A DNA stretch of 50,282 nt from Acidobacteriota bacterium (GCA_025363775.1 JANYLG010000057.1:1-50282), one strand, 5' to 3'; numbered from the stretch's first letter, positions 17,429 to 27,831 are shown. The notes: generated by a model not told the origin, from the letters alone. Numbers and translations are program-made.

Positions 17429-17860
17429 ATGATCGAGAACAAAGGACGTCCGAACCGCCTCGGGGTGAAGGGCTGGCTGGGCGGGGGCCGATGGGGGTTC
17501 GAGCGCTACCTCTACGCCCTGCACCGCCTGACGGGTCTCGCCCTGCTCGCCTACTTCGTGTTGCACATCGGCGTGACCTCGTCGCGGGCCTTCGGCGAGA
17601 ACGCCTGGACTTCGGCGATGGGCGCTGTGAAGGGACCGCTCTTCAGCGTGGGCGAGTTCCTGGTGTTTGCGGCGTTCGCGTTTCACGCCGTGAACGGGAT
17701 CCGCCTGGCGCTCGTCGAACTCGGGTTCGCGATCGGCCAGCCGATCGAGCCGGTCTATCCGTACCGGACGTCGGTTGACGAGCAGCGCCCGCTGGCCATC
17801 GGGGTGATGATCCTGGCGGCGATCCTCGCGATCGTCGGCGGCATCGGCTTCTTGAAGTAG
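17429..17860 (+). CDS. sdhC: Succinate dehydrogenase cytochrome b subunit (membrane anchor)
   Basis: The 143-aa protein has three hydrophobic helices (about 33-50, 72-92, 118-140). LYALHRLTGLALLAYFVLHIG is the classic SdhC start of helix 1, and AFHAVNGIRL in helix 2 carries a candidate heme-ligand His. It is followed after 8 nt by the second anchor, forming the quinone-reducing membrane part of complex II. Confidence 0.88.
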   Translation: MIENKGRPNRLGVKGWLGGGRWGFERYLYALHRLTGLALLAYFVLHIGVTSSRAFGENAWTSAMGAVKGPLFSVGEFLVFAAFAFHAVNGIRLALVELGFAIGQPIEPVYPYRTSVDEQRPLAIGVMILAAILAIVGGIGFLK

Positions 17861-17868
17861 GAGGACAC

Positions 17869-18243
17869 GTGCGCGATCAACGACTGTGGACGTGGCATAT
17901 CGGCGCGGGAGCCGTCATCCTGGTGCTCCTCGGGCTCCACATGACGGTCATGCACCTCGATGCGATCGTCAGGGTCTTCAACCCGGCACCGGGCGAACCG
18001 GTGGACTGGGCGAACGTGGTTGCCCGGGGCAAGAGTGTCTTCTTCCTCGTCACCTACGTGCTCTTGCTCGGCACGGCGCTGTTCCACGGGTTCTACGGAC
18101 TGCGGAACATCCTCTTCGAGCTGAACCCAGGCGCGCCGGCGAAGAAGGCGATGAACGGCCTGTTCCTGGTGGCCGGACTCGTTCTGTTCGCCATCGGCAC
18201 CTGGGCGGCGTGGGCCGGATTCACGGTGGCGCGCAGCGCCTAA
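17869..18243 (+). CDS. sdhD: Succinate dehydrogenase second membrane anchor subunit
   Basis: The 124-aa protein has three helices and conserved His residues (WHIGAG, LHMTVMHLD, LFHGFYGLRNIL), the last being the usual heme or quinone-site helix of SdhD-type anchors. It starts with GTG after a strong GGAGGACAC site. It is short but of normal length for the family. It lies 14 nt before sdhB. Confidence 0.85.
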   Translation: MRDQRLWTWHIGAGAVILVLLGLHMTVMHLDAIVRVFNPAPGEPVDWANVVARGKSVFFLVTYVLLLGTALFHGFYGLRNILFELNPGAPAKKAMNGLFLVAGLVLFAIGTWAAWAGFTVARSA

Positions 18244-18257
18244 TCGAGGGGGATGAC

Positions 18258-19088
18258 ATGGCTGACCACACTGTCACATCCGAGGTCGTCTTTCGTATCC
18301 GTCGCTTCGACCCGACGACCGACGCCGATCCGCACTGGGAGGACTACCGCTTCCCCTGCCCGCCCGGCATGACCGTCCTGGAAGGGCTCAAGCAGATCAA
18401 GGAATCGCTCTCCCCCACGCTCGCGTGGCGCTCGTCGTGCCGCATGGGCGTCTGCGGGTCGTGCGGCATGTTCATCAATGGCCGGCCCCGGCTCGCGTGC
18501 AACACTCAGGTCTCGGAACTGGAGAGCAGCCTCATCACGGTTGCGCCGCTCCCCAACTTCAATATCATCCGCGACTTGGTGCCCGACTTGACCCCGATGT
18601 TCAAGGCGCATGCCGAGATGCAGCCGTATATCATCCGCGACGACACGAGGGAGCAGCAGCAGCCAACGGGCGAGTACTGGCAGTCGCCGCACCAACTGGA
18701 GCAGTACCTCCAGTTCTCCTACTGCATCAAGTGCGGCTGCTGCATGGCCGCCTGCCCGACCTGTGCGACCGACCCGGTGTACGCGGGGCCGATGCCGCTC
18801 AGCCAGGCGCATCGCTACAGCTCGGACAGCCGCGATGGCGGGTTCGCCGCCCGCAAGCAGGTGCTGTCGGGAGAGCGCGGCCCGTGGCGCTGCCACTTCG
18901 CGGGCGAGTGCTCGCGCGTCTGCCCGAAGGGCGTGGACCCGGCTCGCGCCATCCAGTTGATGAAGCGCCAGCTCGTGGTCGACTACCTGAAGCTGGGGAA
19001 GCAGAAATGCCCGGCGTCGATTGCCAAGGTGCCCGACGGCGTGAAGCGTCGCGAGGGAATCCCTGAGGCGCCGCCGCGGACTATTTGA
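18258..19088 (+). CDS. sdhB: Succinate dehydrogenase iron-sulfur subunit
   Basis: The 276-aa electron-transfer subunit has all three clusters visible: [2Fe-2S] ligands Cys61, 66, 69 and 81 (CRMGVCGSCG); [4Fe-4S] Cys156, 159, 162 and 222; [3Fe-4S] Cys166, 212 and 218 (CIKCGCCMAACP and CHFAGECSRVCP). It passes electrons from FAD to quinone. The stop overlaps by 8 nt the stop of the convergent gene on the minus strand. Confidence 0.96.
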   Translation: MADHTVTSEVVFRIRRFDPTTDADPHWEDYRFPCPPGMTVLEGLKQIKESLSPTLAWRSSCRMGVCGSCGMFINGRPRLACNTQVSELESSLITVAPLPNFNIIRDLVPDLTPMFKAHAEMQPYIIRDDTREQQQPTGEYWQSPHQLEQYLQFSYCIKCGCCMAACPTCATDPVYAGPMPLSQAHRYSSDSRDGGFAARKQVLSGERGPWRCHFAGECSRVCPKGVDPARAIQLMKRQLVVDYLKLGKQKCPASIAKVPDGVKRREGIPEAPPRTI

Positions 19089-19602
19089 GGACGAGGGTGA
19101 AGGCCTTGCCCCCTTCGCTGTCCTCGATCTGCACGGCGTCGGCGGTGATTCGCCGCACCACGAATCGCGCGAGGACCCGGTCCCCCTCCCTGGCCAGCAC
19201 CAACTGACCGCGCGCCGAGATGACGGCAGTCCGAACCGGCCTGCCGTTTTCCGTGTCCTCGGCAATCCCCGACAACGTCATCTCCGGTCGTGACGGCACA
19301 GGCTCCGGTTGGGCGACGGCAAGGGCAGCCGCTTGCGTTCGGCTGGCGGGAGCGGGCGGGTCTGCACGAAAGCTGAACGGGTTGCGCCGCACGGGGCTCG
19401 GCGGTCGGGGCGCCGCCAGACGCGACCGCATCGCCCGTGCGCGCTCGCCGAGGCCATCGTCAACCGGCCGGTCCCTCATCGATCCTTCCCCGCGCGCCCC
19501 GCCAGTCGCCGACGACGGCAGGCCGGAGCCCGCGCCGAAGGCCAGCCAGGCTCCGAGCAGGAGGGCGCCGAGCAGAAGGAGTTCGGCCTTCGTCCGCGTC
19601 AC
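19081..19602 (-). CDS. Membrane-anchored periplasmic protein, PilP/GspC-like, function unknown
   Basis: The 173-aa protein has an N-terminal membrane anchor (ELLLLGALLLGAWLAF), a Pro/Arg-rich linker, an RRNPFSFR motif reminiscent of the DPF segment of PilP, and a C-terminal beta-rich domain (MTLSGIAEDTENGRPVRTAV to FVVRRITADAVQIED) like the small domains of PilP or GspC. The start is GTG at 19602 directly against AGGAGG, an unusually short spacing. It overlaps sdhB tail to tail. It lies far from the pil cluster, so a role in another secretion or pilus machine is a guess. Confidence 0.65.
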   Translation of the reverse strand: MTRTKAELLLLGALLLGAWLAFGAGSGLPSSATGGARGEGSMRDRPVDDGLGERARAMRSRLAAPRPPSPVRRNPFSFRADPPAPASRTQAAALAVAQPEPVPSRPEMTLSGIAEDTENGRPVRTAVISARGQLVLAREGDRVLARFVVRRITADAVQIEDSEGGKAFTLVLK

Positions 19603-19654
19603 CCTCCTATTCTACATGCGTCGCGTGCGCGTTCTCAGCCCCGCAACGGTGTGT

Positions 19655-19660
19655 TATGAT
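19655..19660 (+). promoter_or_regulatory. Candidate -10 box before kdsB
   Basis: TATGAT, 5 nt before the GTG at 19666. The -35 region (about 19632) is poor. If used, the message would be leaderless from the GTG or would start translation at TTG 19699/19702. Confidence 0.4.
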
Positions 19661-19665
19661 TCGCC

Positions 19666-20457
19666 GTGCACCCTGACAGGGACCGCAGGCACACCCGTTT
19701 GTTGACCGGCGCACGACGCGTCGCCATCATCCCCGCGCGATATCAATCCTCGCGTCTTCCGGGAAAGCCTCTCGCCGAGATCGGCGGTCGGCCGATGATC
19801 GAGCACGTCTACCGTTGCGTGGCTGCGTCACCCGCGGTGGATGCCGTCGTGGTCGCCACCGACGACGAACGCGTGCGCGAGGCCGTTGAGGCTTTTGGCG
19901 GCATCGCATGGATGACCCGGGCCGATCACCGCAGCGGCACCGATCGGCTGGCCGAGGTCGCCGCCTCGTTGTCCTGCGATCTCGTCGTCAATGTGCAGGG
20001 TGACGAGCCGATGCTCCCGACCGAGATGATTGCAGAGGCTGTTGCCCCGCTGGTGGATGACCCGTCGATACCGATGGGCACGCTCTGCCGTCGAATCGAG
20101 GACCCCCGCGATCTCCAGAACCCGAACGTGGTGAAGGTGGTGACGGATCGTCAGGGGTTTGCCTTGTATTTCTCCAGGGCCGCGGTTCCGTTCGCCCGCG
20201 ACGCGGTCGGAGGCCTCGACCCGGGCCGCGCATTCAAGCACATCGGCCTGTACGTGTACCGGAGACAGTTCCTCCTCGACTTTGCCCGCCTCGAGCCGAC
20301 GCCGCTCGAGCAGGCAGAATCACTCGAGCAGCTTCGTGCGCTCGAGCACGGGTTCCGCATCCGGGCCGTGGAAACCAGCTACGACTCCATCGGGGTCGAT
20401 ACCCCGGCCGATCTCGAACGGGTCCGGCGCCTCCTCGCACCCGGACTCCACCACTGA
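19666..20457 (+). CDS. kdsB: 3-deoxy-manno-octulosonate cytidylyltransferase (CMP-Kdo synthetase)
   Basis: Activates Kdo with CTP to CMP-Kdo for lipid A-core assembly. The nucleotidyltransferase signature VAIIPARYQSSRLPGKPL lies near the N-terminus. DEPMLP after VNVQG and the C-terminal SYDSIGVDTPADLERVR are typical. With the GTG start it is 263 aa, about 12-15 residues longer at the N-terminus than usual, so TTG at 19699 or 19702 may be the true start. Six nt upstream of pyrG, which supplies its CTP. Confidence 0.93.
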   Translation: MHPDRDRRHTRLLTGARRVAIIPARYQSSRLPGKPLAEIGGRPMIEHVYRCVAASPAVDAVVVATDDERVREAVEAFGGIAWMTRADHRSGTDRLAEVAASLSCDLVVNVQGDEPMLPTEMIAEAVAPLVDDPSIPMGTLCRRIEDPRDLQNPNVVKVVTDRQGFALYFSRAAVPFARDAVGGLDPGRAFKHIGLYVYRRQFLLDFARLEPTPLEQAESLEQLRALEHGFRIRAVETSYDSIGVDTPADLERVRRLLAPGLHH

Positions 20458-22119
<1,662 letters not shown>

Positions 22120-22126
22120 GGGGGCG

Positions 22127-22255
22127 CGCTGGCAGCTGGCAGCTGGCGCGCTGGCAGCTGGCAGCTGGCAGTTGGCCGCTGGCAGCTGGCAGTAGTCGGC
22201 TGTCGCCCGTCCGCACACCGCTGCAAGCTGTCGGCTGCCAGCTGCCCGCTGTCTA
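22127..22255. repeat. Heptanucleotide repeats (GCTGGCA family)
   Basis: Between pyrG and kdsA, about 10 near-perfect 7-bp units of CTGGCAG and variants (TTGGCCG, CTGGCAG) are followed by degenerate, partly inverted copies (CGGCTGCCAGCTGCCCGCTG). The repeats start about 8 nt after the pyrG stop and end near the kdsA -10 box. The same family flanks the hydrolase stop and fills the gap between lapB and the permease. Confidence 0.85.
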
Positions 22256-22269
22256 CCGTCCGCTGCCTG

Positions 22270-22275
22270 TATAAT
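22270..22275 (+). promoter_or_regulatory. Consensus -10 box overlapping the annotated kdsA ATG
   Basis: A perfect TATAAT overlaps the ATG at 22274. The in-frame GTG at 22283 is 7 nt downstream, where transcription would start, so kdsA could be a leaderless message from that GTG. No clear -35 is seen at 17 bp. Confidence 0.45.
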
Positions 22276-23143
22276 GTCCCGCGTGAACACCGTCGAGATT
22301 GGGTCCGTCTGCCTGGGCGGCGACCGTCCGTTCGCCCTCATCGCCGGCCCCTGCGTCATCGAGAGTGCGGCGCATGCCGCCGAGATGGCGCTGGCCATTC
22401 GCGACATCGCCGCGAAGCGCCACGTGCCGTTCATCTTCAAGGCGTCGTACGACAAGGCGAATCGGACGTCCATGTCGTCGTATCGTGGGCCCGGGCTGCG
22501 GGAAGGCCTTCGGATCCTCGGCCGCATCAAGGCCGATCTCGGTGTCCCGATTCTCACCGACATCCACGATCCGTCGCACGCCGCCCCGGCCGCCGAAGTG
22601 GCGGACGTGCTGCAGATCCCGGCGTTCCTGTGTCGCCAGACGGACCTGCTGGTGGCCGCCGCCTCAACCGGCTGCGCGGTCAACATCAAGAAGGGACAGT
22701 TCCTCGCGCCGCGCGACGTGCGCCATGCGATCGCGAAGGTCACAGGCGCCGGCAACGAGCGGGTGCTGATCACCGAGCGCGGCACCTCGTTCGGTTACAA
22801 CAACCTGGTCGTGGACATGCGGGCGTTCCCGATGATGCGTGAGCTCGGGTACCCGGTGATCTTCGACATCACCCACAGTCTCCAGCTGCCCGGTGGGGGC
22901 GACGGGGTCACGGCCGGACTGGCGGAGTACATCGAGCCACTCGGCTCGGCGGGCGTGGCGGCGGGCGTCGACGGTGTCTTCCTCGAAGTGCACGACGATC
23001 CGCCGCACGCGAAAAGCGATGCGCAGAACGCGCTCCGCCTCGATCGGCTGGAGGCGCTGCTCGATCGACTCGTGCGCATCGACGCCATCGTCAAGGCGCC
23101 GCAGCGAGAGGGTGGTGGCCGTACTGGCGAGTCGAAGTACTGA
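22274..23143 (+). CDS. kdsA: Kdo-8-phosphate synthase
   Basis: Condenses phosphoenolpyruvate and arabinose-5-phosphate to Kdo-8-phosphate. The family motifs are LIAGPCVIES, FKASYDKANR, TDIHDP, PAFLCRQTDL, NIKKGQFLAP, TERGTSFGYNNLVVDMR and FDITHSLQLPGG. Metal-dependent class features (Cys in AGPC, His, Glu, Asp) are present. The length of 289 aa is normal. The ATG at 22274 overlaps a TATAAT box; GTG 22283 is the likely alternative start. The next gene begins 10 nt after its stop. Confidence 0.95.
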   Translation: MSRVNTVEIGSVCLGGDRPFALIAGPCVIESAAHAAEMALAIRDIAAKRHVPFIFKASYDKANRTSMSSYRGPGLREGLRILGRIKADLGVPILTDIHDPSHAAPAAEVADVLQIPAFLCRQTDLLVAAASTGCAVNIKKGQFLAPRDVRHAIAKVTGAGNERVLITERGTSFGYNNLVVDMRAFPMMRELGYPVIFDITHSLQLPGGGDGVTAGLAEYIEPLGSAGVAAGVDGVFLEVHDDPPHAKSDAQNALRLDRLEALLDRLVRIDAIVKAPQREGGGRTGESKY

Positions 23144-23153
23144 GGGAGACGTG

Positions 23154-24125
23154 GTGACGACCGATCCAATGACCGACCTGGACCTGGCACGCAAGGTCCT
23201 GACGATTGAAGCGGGGGCGATCCTTGCCCTCGTCGATCGACTCGACGAACGGTTTACGCGGGCCGTCGAGCTGCTCCTGGACTGCCGGGGCCGCGTGCTG
23301 CTCACCGGCATGGGCAAGTCCGGCATCATCGGCCGCAAGATCGCCGCGACGCTGTCGAGTACCGGGACGTCTGCGTTCTTCCTGCACCCCGCCGATGCGA
23401 TCCACGGCGATCTCGGGGCTCTCCAGGCCGACGATGTGGTGGTCGCGCTCTCCTATGGCGGCGAGACCGGCGAGATCCTGCGGTTGCTCGAGACGATCCG
23501 GCGGGTCGGCACGCGGATGATCGCCATGACCGGTTTCCCGGGATCGACGCTCGGCCAGGCCGCCGACGTGACGCTGGACTGCCGCGTCGACGAGGAGGCG
23601 TGTCCCCTCAACCTGGCGCCGACCGCGAGCACCACCGCGGCGCTGGCGCTCGGTGATGCGCTCGCGATGGCGCTGCTGGTGCGCAAGGGGTTCAGGCAGG
23701 AGGACTTCGCCAACCTGCACCCAGGCGGCAAGCTGGGCAAGCGGCTGATGCGGCTCGAGCAACTGATGCACTCGGGGGAGCTACTGCCGGCCGTGCGCGA
23801 AGAGACCGCGATGGGCGATGTCATCTACGAGATGTCCCGGAAGGGGCTCGGGATGACGTGCGTCGTCGACGCGGAGGGTCGCCTCGCGGGAATCATCACC
23901 GACGGCGACCTTCGGCGCCACATGAGCACGCACGACGTGCTCGATCGGACGGCGGGCATCGTGATGACCCGAGGTCCGGTCACGGTCGCGCGCACGATGC
24001 TGGCAGTCGAAGCGCTCAACCTGATGGAACAACGGAAGATCACCTCGCTCGTCGTCGTGGCGCCTGACGGGCGCGTCGAGGGGGTGGTCCATCTGCACGA
24101 CCTGTGGCGGACCGAGTTGTTCTGA
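23154..24125 (+). CDS. kdsD: Arabinose-5-phosphate isomerase (KpsF/GutQ family)
   Basis: Makes arabinose-5-phosphate from ribulose-5-phosphate, the sugar substrate of KdsA. The 323-aa protein has an SIS domain (TGMGKSGIIG at about 51-60, SSTGTSAFFLHPADAIHGDLG, SYGGETGE) followed by a CBS pair (from about 215, with GIITDGDLRR). GTG 23154 is chosen with GGGAG upstream; ATG 23169 is an alternative. It overlaps kdsC by one base (TGATG). Confidence 0.94.
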   Translation: MTTDPMTDLDLARKVLTIEAGAILALVDRLDERFTRAVELLLDCRGRVLLTGMGKSGIIGRKIAATLSSTGTSAFFLHPADAIHGDLGALQADDVVVALSYGGETGEILRLLETIRRVGTRMIAMTGFPGSTLGQAADVTLDCRVDEEACPLNLAPTASTTAALALGDALAMALLVRKGFRQEDFANLHPGGKLGKRLMRLEQLMHSGELLPAVREETAMGDVIYEMSRKGLGMTCVVDAEGRLAGIITDGDLRRHMSTHDVLDRTAGIVMTRGPVTVARTMLAVEALNLMEQRKITSLVVVAPDGRVEGVVHLHDLWRTELF

Positions 24126-24673
24126 TGTCTTGCACTCCCGAGGATCTGGCGAAAAAGGCCGCCCTCATCCGGCTGCTGCTGTTCGATGTGGACGGCGTGC
24201 TGACGGACGGCCGCATTCTGTTGCGCCCGGACGGATCCGAGTCGAAGCAGTTCAGCATCCGCGATGGCACGGGCATCGTGTGGGCCCAGCGCGCGGGAAT
24301 CGCCGTCGGGTTGCTGTCCGCCCGCCACTCGCCCGCGACCACGGCGCGGGCCTCGCAACTGGCGATCAGGATCGTGAGACAGCAGGCCGGCGACAAGCTG
24401 GAGATGTACCGGGACCTGCTGGACCAGGAACGCCTGGGGGACGAGGCGGTGGCCTTCATGGGAGATGACCTCCTCGACCTGCCCGTGTTGTCCCGCGTCG
24501 GGCTGTCGGCCGCGCCGGCCGACGCCGCGCCCGACGTCCTGGATCGCGTGGACTGGGTGAGCACGCGAACCGGCGGCGACGGCGCCGCCCGCGAACTGGT
24601 GGAACTGCTGCTGCGCGCGCAGGGCCAGTGGGACGGTCTGCTTCGCGGGTACCTGCCAGAGGGTGCACGCTGA
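24125..24673 (+). CDS. kdsC: Kdo-8-phosphate phosphatase (HAD family)
   Basis: Removes phosphate from Kdo-8-P. The 182-aa HAD phosphatase has the nucleophile and acid Asp21/Asp23 in LLFDVDGVLTDG and the Mg-binding FMGDDLLDLPVL. The short C-terminal tail is typical of the tetrameric KdsC. Start and stop are both one-base overlaps with the flanking genes, so kdsD-kdsC-lapB are translationally coupled. Confidence 0.93.
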   Translation: MSCTPEDLAKKAALIRLLLFDVDGVLTDGRILLRPDGSESKQFSIRDGTGIVWAQRAGIAVGLLSARHSPATTARASQLAIRIVRQQAGDKLEMYRDLLDQERLGDEAVAFMGDDLLDLPVLSRVGLSAAPADAAPDVLDRVDWVSTRTGGDGAARELVELLLRAQGQWDGLLRGYLPEGAR

Positions 24674-25887
24674 TGGGTACCTACGCACCGCTGCTCGCCG
24701 GGCTCCTCGCCCTGCTGGCCGGACTGGCCATCGGCAAGGCCTGGGAACGCTACAAACTCCGCGACGGCCGCTGGTTCGATCGCCGGAAAGCGCGCGAAAC
24801 GCCGCACTACATGCTCGGCCTGAACTTCCTGGTGTCGAACCGGCCGGACCTCGCGATCGAAGAGTTGACCAAGGCGGCGACGGTCGATTCCGACGCGCTC
24901 GAGATCGACCTGATCCTCGGCAACCTGTACCGTGAGAAAGGCCAGGTCGGCCGCGCCATCCAGGTCCACCAGGGGCTCCTGCAGCGGCCCAGGCTGAAGC
25001 GGCTGGAGCACGCCTATGCCCTGCTCTGCCTCGGGCTCGACTACAAGAGCGGCGGGTTCGTCGATCGCGCCGTCGAGGCGTTCAACGAAGTCCTTCGCCT
25101 CGACAGCGAGAACGAGTACGCGTTGATCAACCTGGAGAAGCTCCACGAGGAGCAGCACCAGTGGCAGGCGGCGTACGACATCCGCCGCAGGATCGCGCGT
25201 GTCGGCGCCGCCGGAGCCGAGGCGCGCCACAACGAGACGCTGGCCTTTCTCGAGAACGAATTGGGCCTCGAGGCGCTGAAGCAGAAGGATGACAAGGCGG
25301 CCGCCGCACGGTTTACGCAAGCGATCGAACTGGATGCGGCGACGCTGCCGGCCTACCTGCACCTGGGAGACGTCCAGGTCCACCAGGGCCGCGCGGCGGA
25401 CGCCGCCGCCACGTGGGAGCACGGGGTGGCCGTCGCCCCGGATCGCGCGTACCTGGCCTTCGAGCGGCTCGAAGCCGTGTACACCAGGCTCGGCACGCCC
25501 GAGCGCTTTCCCGGGCTCTGTCGCCAGTTGATCGCGGCCACCCCGCAGGACTGGCGTGGCCGCGTCGCCCTCGCGCGGCATCTCACCTCGCGCGGCAAGT
25601 CGGCGGAAGCGCTGGACCTGCTGTTCGAGGCGCTCGTGCACAATCCGCACGGGCTGGCCATTCACCAGGCGATCTGGCGGACCCTGCGGCAACTCGCCCT
25701 CGATCCCGCGCTGGTCGATCGGTACGTGGACCTGGCCGGCCACGCCGTCTTCTACCTCGACCCGCATGTCTGCATGCATTGCCGCTACCGCAGCACGGAA
25801 CTCCTCTGGCACTGCCCGCACTGCCACGAGTGGAACTCATTCGTGGAAGATCGTCTTGCCGCAGCGAAGGACGCCGACGACGAATAG
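24673..25887 (+). CDS. lapB: LapB/YciM-like TPR protein with C-terminal rubredoxin-type zinc/iron knuckles
   Basis: The 404-aa protein has an N-terminal membrane anchor (about 6-22, LLAGLLALLAGLAIGKAWERY), then about nine TPR-like repeats (about 50-350), then four cysteines (Cys367, 370, 381, 384; CMHC and CPHC) forming a rubredoxin-like metal site. This is the LapB architecture. In E. coli LapB controls LpxC turnover and coordinates LPS assembly. Its coupling to the Kdo genes (ATG overlaps the kdsC stop) supports the same role. Heptad repeats begin within about 8 nt of the stop. Confidence 0.9.
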   Translation: MGTYAPLLAGLLALLAGLAIGKAWERYKLRDGRWFDRRKARETPHYMLGLNFLVSNRPDLAIEELTKAATVDSDALEIDLILGNLYREKGQVGRAIQVHQGLLQRPRLKRLEHAYALLCLGLDYKSGGFVDRAVEAFNEVLRLDSENEYALINLEKLHEEQHQWQAAYDIRRRIARVGAAGAEARHNETLAFLENELGLEALKQKDDKAAAARFTQAIELDAATLPAYLHLGDVQVHQGRAADAAATWEHGVAVAPDRAYLAFERLEAVYTRLGTPERFPGLCRQLIAATPQDWRGRVALARHLTSRGKSAEALDLLFEALVHNPHGLAIHQAIWRTLRQLALDPALVDRYVDLAGHAVFYLDPHVCMHCRYRSTELLWHCPHCHEWNSFVEDRLAAAKDADDE

Positions 25888-25894
25888 CGGACAG

Positions 25895-25974
25895 CTAATA
25901 GCTGGCAGCTGGCAGCCTGCAGCTACCGGCTACCGGCTACCAGCTACCAGCTACCAGCTGCCAGCTGCCAGCTA
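25895..25974. repeat. Heptanucleotide repeats (CAGCTGC/CAGCTAC family)
   Basis: Fills the gap between the convergent lapB and permease stops with about 11 units of 7 bp, in two flavours (GCTGGCA then GCTACCG/GCTACCA/GCTGCCA). The CTA of the last GCTACTGA unit is the permease TAG stop on the minus strand. Confidence 0.85.
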
Positions 25975-27657
25975 CTGACCCTTCCCGAAGATCTTGATGG
26001 CGAAGATGATCGTCGGGACGAAGGCGATGATCGCGGTCGCCAGGATGGGCTTGTGCATCCCGCGGCGCGCCGGGTTCTCGCGGGGGTTGGCCAGCCGGCT
26101 CTTGCGCCAGCCGAATCCGCCGTAGATCAGCAGACCAATCTCCATCCAGATGATGAGCCGCAGCCACGTGTCCTTGGGCAGGCCCCACATCACGTACATG
26201 CACGCGAGGGCGCCCGTGATGCCGACGATCCAGGCGCCAGCCAACCCACCCGGGACCTTGAAGGGCCGCTCGATCTCAGGGCTGGCGACCCGTAAGAGCG
26301 GCACGCCGACGCACACCAGCACGAAGGCCAGCAGCGTCCCGATCGACACCAGCTCGCCCACCAGGCTCATGGGCATCACGCCGCCACAGAAGGCCACGAA
26401 GAGGCCCGTCAGGATCGTCGCAATGTACGGAGTCCCATGCTCCCTGTGGACCGCGCCGAACCAGGGCAGCAGCCCGTCCTTGCTCATGGCGTAGAAGATG
26501 CGCGTCTGGCCCATCATCATGACGAGGATGACGGAGGTGAGCCCCGCGAGCGCGCCCATCTTGATGAAGAACGTGAAGACCTTCTGAGCCACGGGGGACC
26601 AGCCGCGCAGGGCGACGATCCTGTCGATGCCCACCGCGATCGGATCGGGCACGCCCAGTTCCTTGAAGTTCACGACGCCGGTGAGCGTGACGGCCACCAG
26701 GATGTAGAGGATGGTGCAGATGACGAGGGAGCCCAGGATCCCGATGGGCAGGTCTCGCTTGGGATTCTTCGCCTCCTGCGCCGTGGTGGACACCGCGTCG
26801 AAGCCTATGTAAGCGAAAAAGACGACGCCCGCGCCTGTGAGCACCCCGTTGAGCCCCCATCCGTAGGCATTCACCTGGTTCCCGTTCAGCGTGATCATCT
26901 CCTTGGCGGGCACCAGAGCGAATAGCCCGGTCGCGGCCTTGTTCACGAACAGGTTGTCCGGGGAGATGAGGCTGATGCCCAGGCCGATGAACACCAGGAC
27001 GATCGTGACCTTGATGATCACGATGAAGTTGTTGACGGACGCGCTCTCGCGCATGCCCCGATAGAGGATCGCGGCCACGACCAGGCCGATGAAGGAGGCG
27101 GGGAGGTTCCAGAGCCCGAACGCCTTGGTCACGCCATCGTTGAGCAGCACCTGCTCCCAGGGCCCCTTCGTGAAGCGCAGCAGCGTGTCCGACATGGGGA
27201 GGCCGAGCGTCTTGTGCAGCAGGCTGAGCAAGTAGCCGGACCACGAGGCGCTGACCGTCACCGCGCCGAACGCGTACTCGAGGATCAGATCCCAGCCGAT
27301 GATCCAGGCGATGAACTCGCCCATGGTGGCGTAGCTGTAGGCGTAGGCCGAGCCCGCGACCGGGATCATCGACGCCATCTCGGCGTAGCACACCCCGGCG
27401 AGCGCGCAGAGCACGCCGCCGATCATGAAGCTGTACACGATGCCCGGGCCTGCGTAGTTGGCCGAGGCGGTTCCCGTGAGCGAAAAGATGCCCGCGCCAA
27501 TGATGGCGCCGATGCCGAGCATCGTGAGGTTGAACGCTGTCAGCGTGCGTTTGAGCTGCCCTCCCCCGTGGGCGCCGTGGGCGGCTTCGCCGGCGAGCGG
27601 ATCGTTGGCGTCGGCAATGAGCTTCGCCAGGTCTTTCTTGATGAATAAACCTGCCAT
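25972..27657 (-). CDS. APC superfamily amino-acid permease
   Basis: Inner-membrane amino-acid transporter of 561 aa with about 12-14 helices. LTMLGIGAIIGAGIFSLTGTA is the substrate-binding TM1 motif of the cationic amino acid transporter (CAT) branch. FFAYIGFDAVSTTAQEAKNPKRDLPIGI is the TM6-TM8 signature of the same branch. Which amino acid is moved cannot be told. ATG 27657 is a sound start. A TATAAT box lies about 200 bp upstream, leaving a long structured leader. The stop codon is supplied by heptad repeats. Confidence 0.9.
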   Translation of the reverse strand: MAGLFIKKDLAKLIADANDPLAGEAAHGAHGGGQLKRTLTAFNLTMLGIGAIIGAGIFSLTGTASANYAGPGIVYSFMIGGVLCALAGVCYAEMASMIPVAGSAYAYSYATMGEFIAWIIGWDLILEYAFGAVTVSASWSGYLLSLLHKTLGLPMSDTLLRFTKGPWEQVLLNDGVTKAFGLWNLPASFIGLVVAAILYRGMRESASVNNFIVIIKVTIVLVFIGLGISLISPDNLFVNKAATGLFALVPAKEMITLNGNQVNAYGWGLNGVLTGAGVVFFAYIGFDAVSTTAQEAKNPKRDLPIGILGSLVICTILYILVAVTLTGVVNFKELGVPDPIAVGIDRIVALRGWSPVAQKVFTFFIKMGALAGLTSVILVMMMGQTRIFYAMSKDGLLPWFGAVHREHGTPYIATILTGLFVAFCGGVMPMSLVGELVSIGTLLAFVLVCVGVPLLRVASPEIERPFKVPGGLAGAWIVGITGALACMYVMWGLPKDTWLRLIIWMEIGLLIYGGFGWRKSRLANPRENPARRGMHKPILATAIIAFVPTIIFAIKIFGKGQ

Positions 27658-27813
27658 GTGATGCGCCTCCGAACCAGAGCTGAAAAGATGGCGTGCCGAA
27701 GCGGTGGCTGCGCTCGACCAAGGCCTGACGTGATCACCAAGCGTCCGCGGGGCCTGGCGACCGGGTCGTCGGATCGGCCCGCCTGCCGCTGGTGAGGTTT
27801 CCCGGAGGGGCTT

Positions 27814-27831
27814 GCCGGGCAGTACCCCGGC
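27814..27831 (-). promoter_or_regulatory. Hairpin in the long 5' leader of the permease
   Basis: GCCGGG (27814-27819), a CAGTAC loop, then CCCGGC (27826-27831) form a perfect 6-bp stem in the predicted roughly 190-nt leader. Other GC-rich complementary segments lie nearby. I do not recognise a known riboswitch. Confidence 0.4.

Noticed and set aside
15987-17432. 481-aa plus-strand frame inside sdhA
   Set aside because: Alternative-frame shadow of a gene with full catalytic motifs in the other frame.
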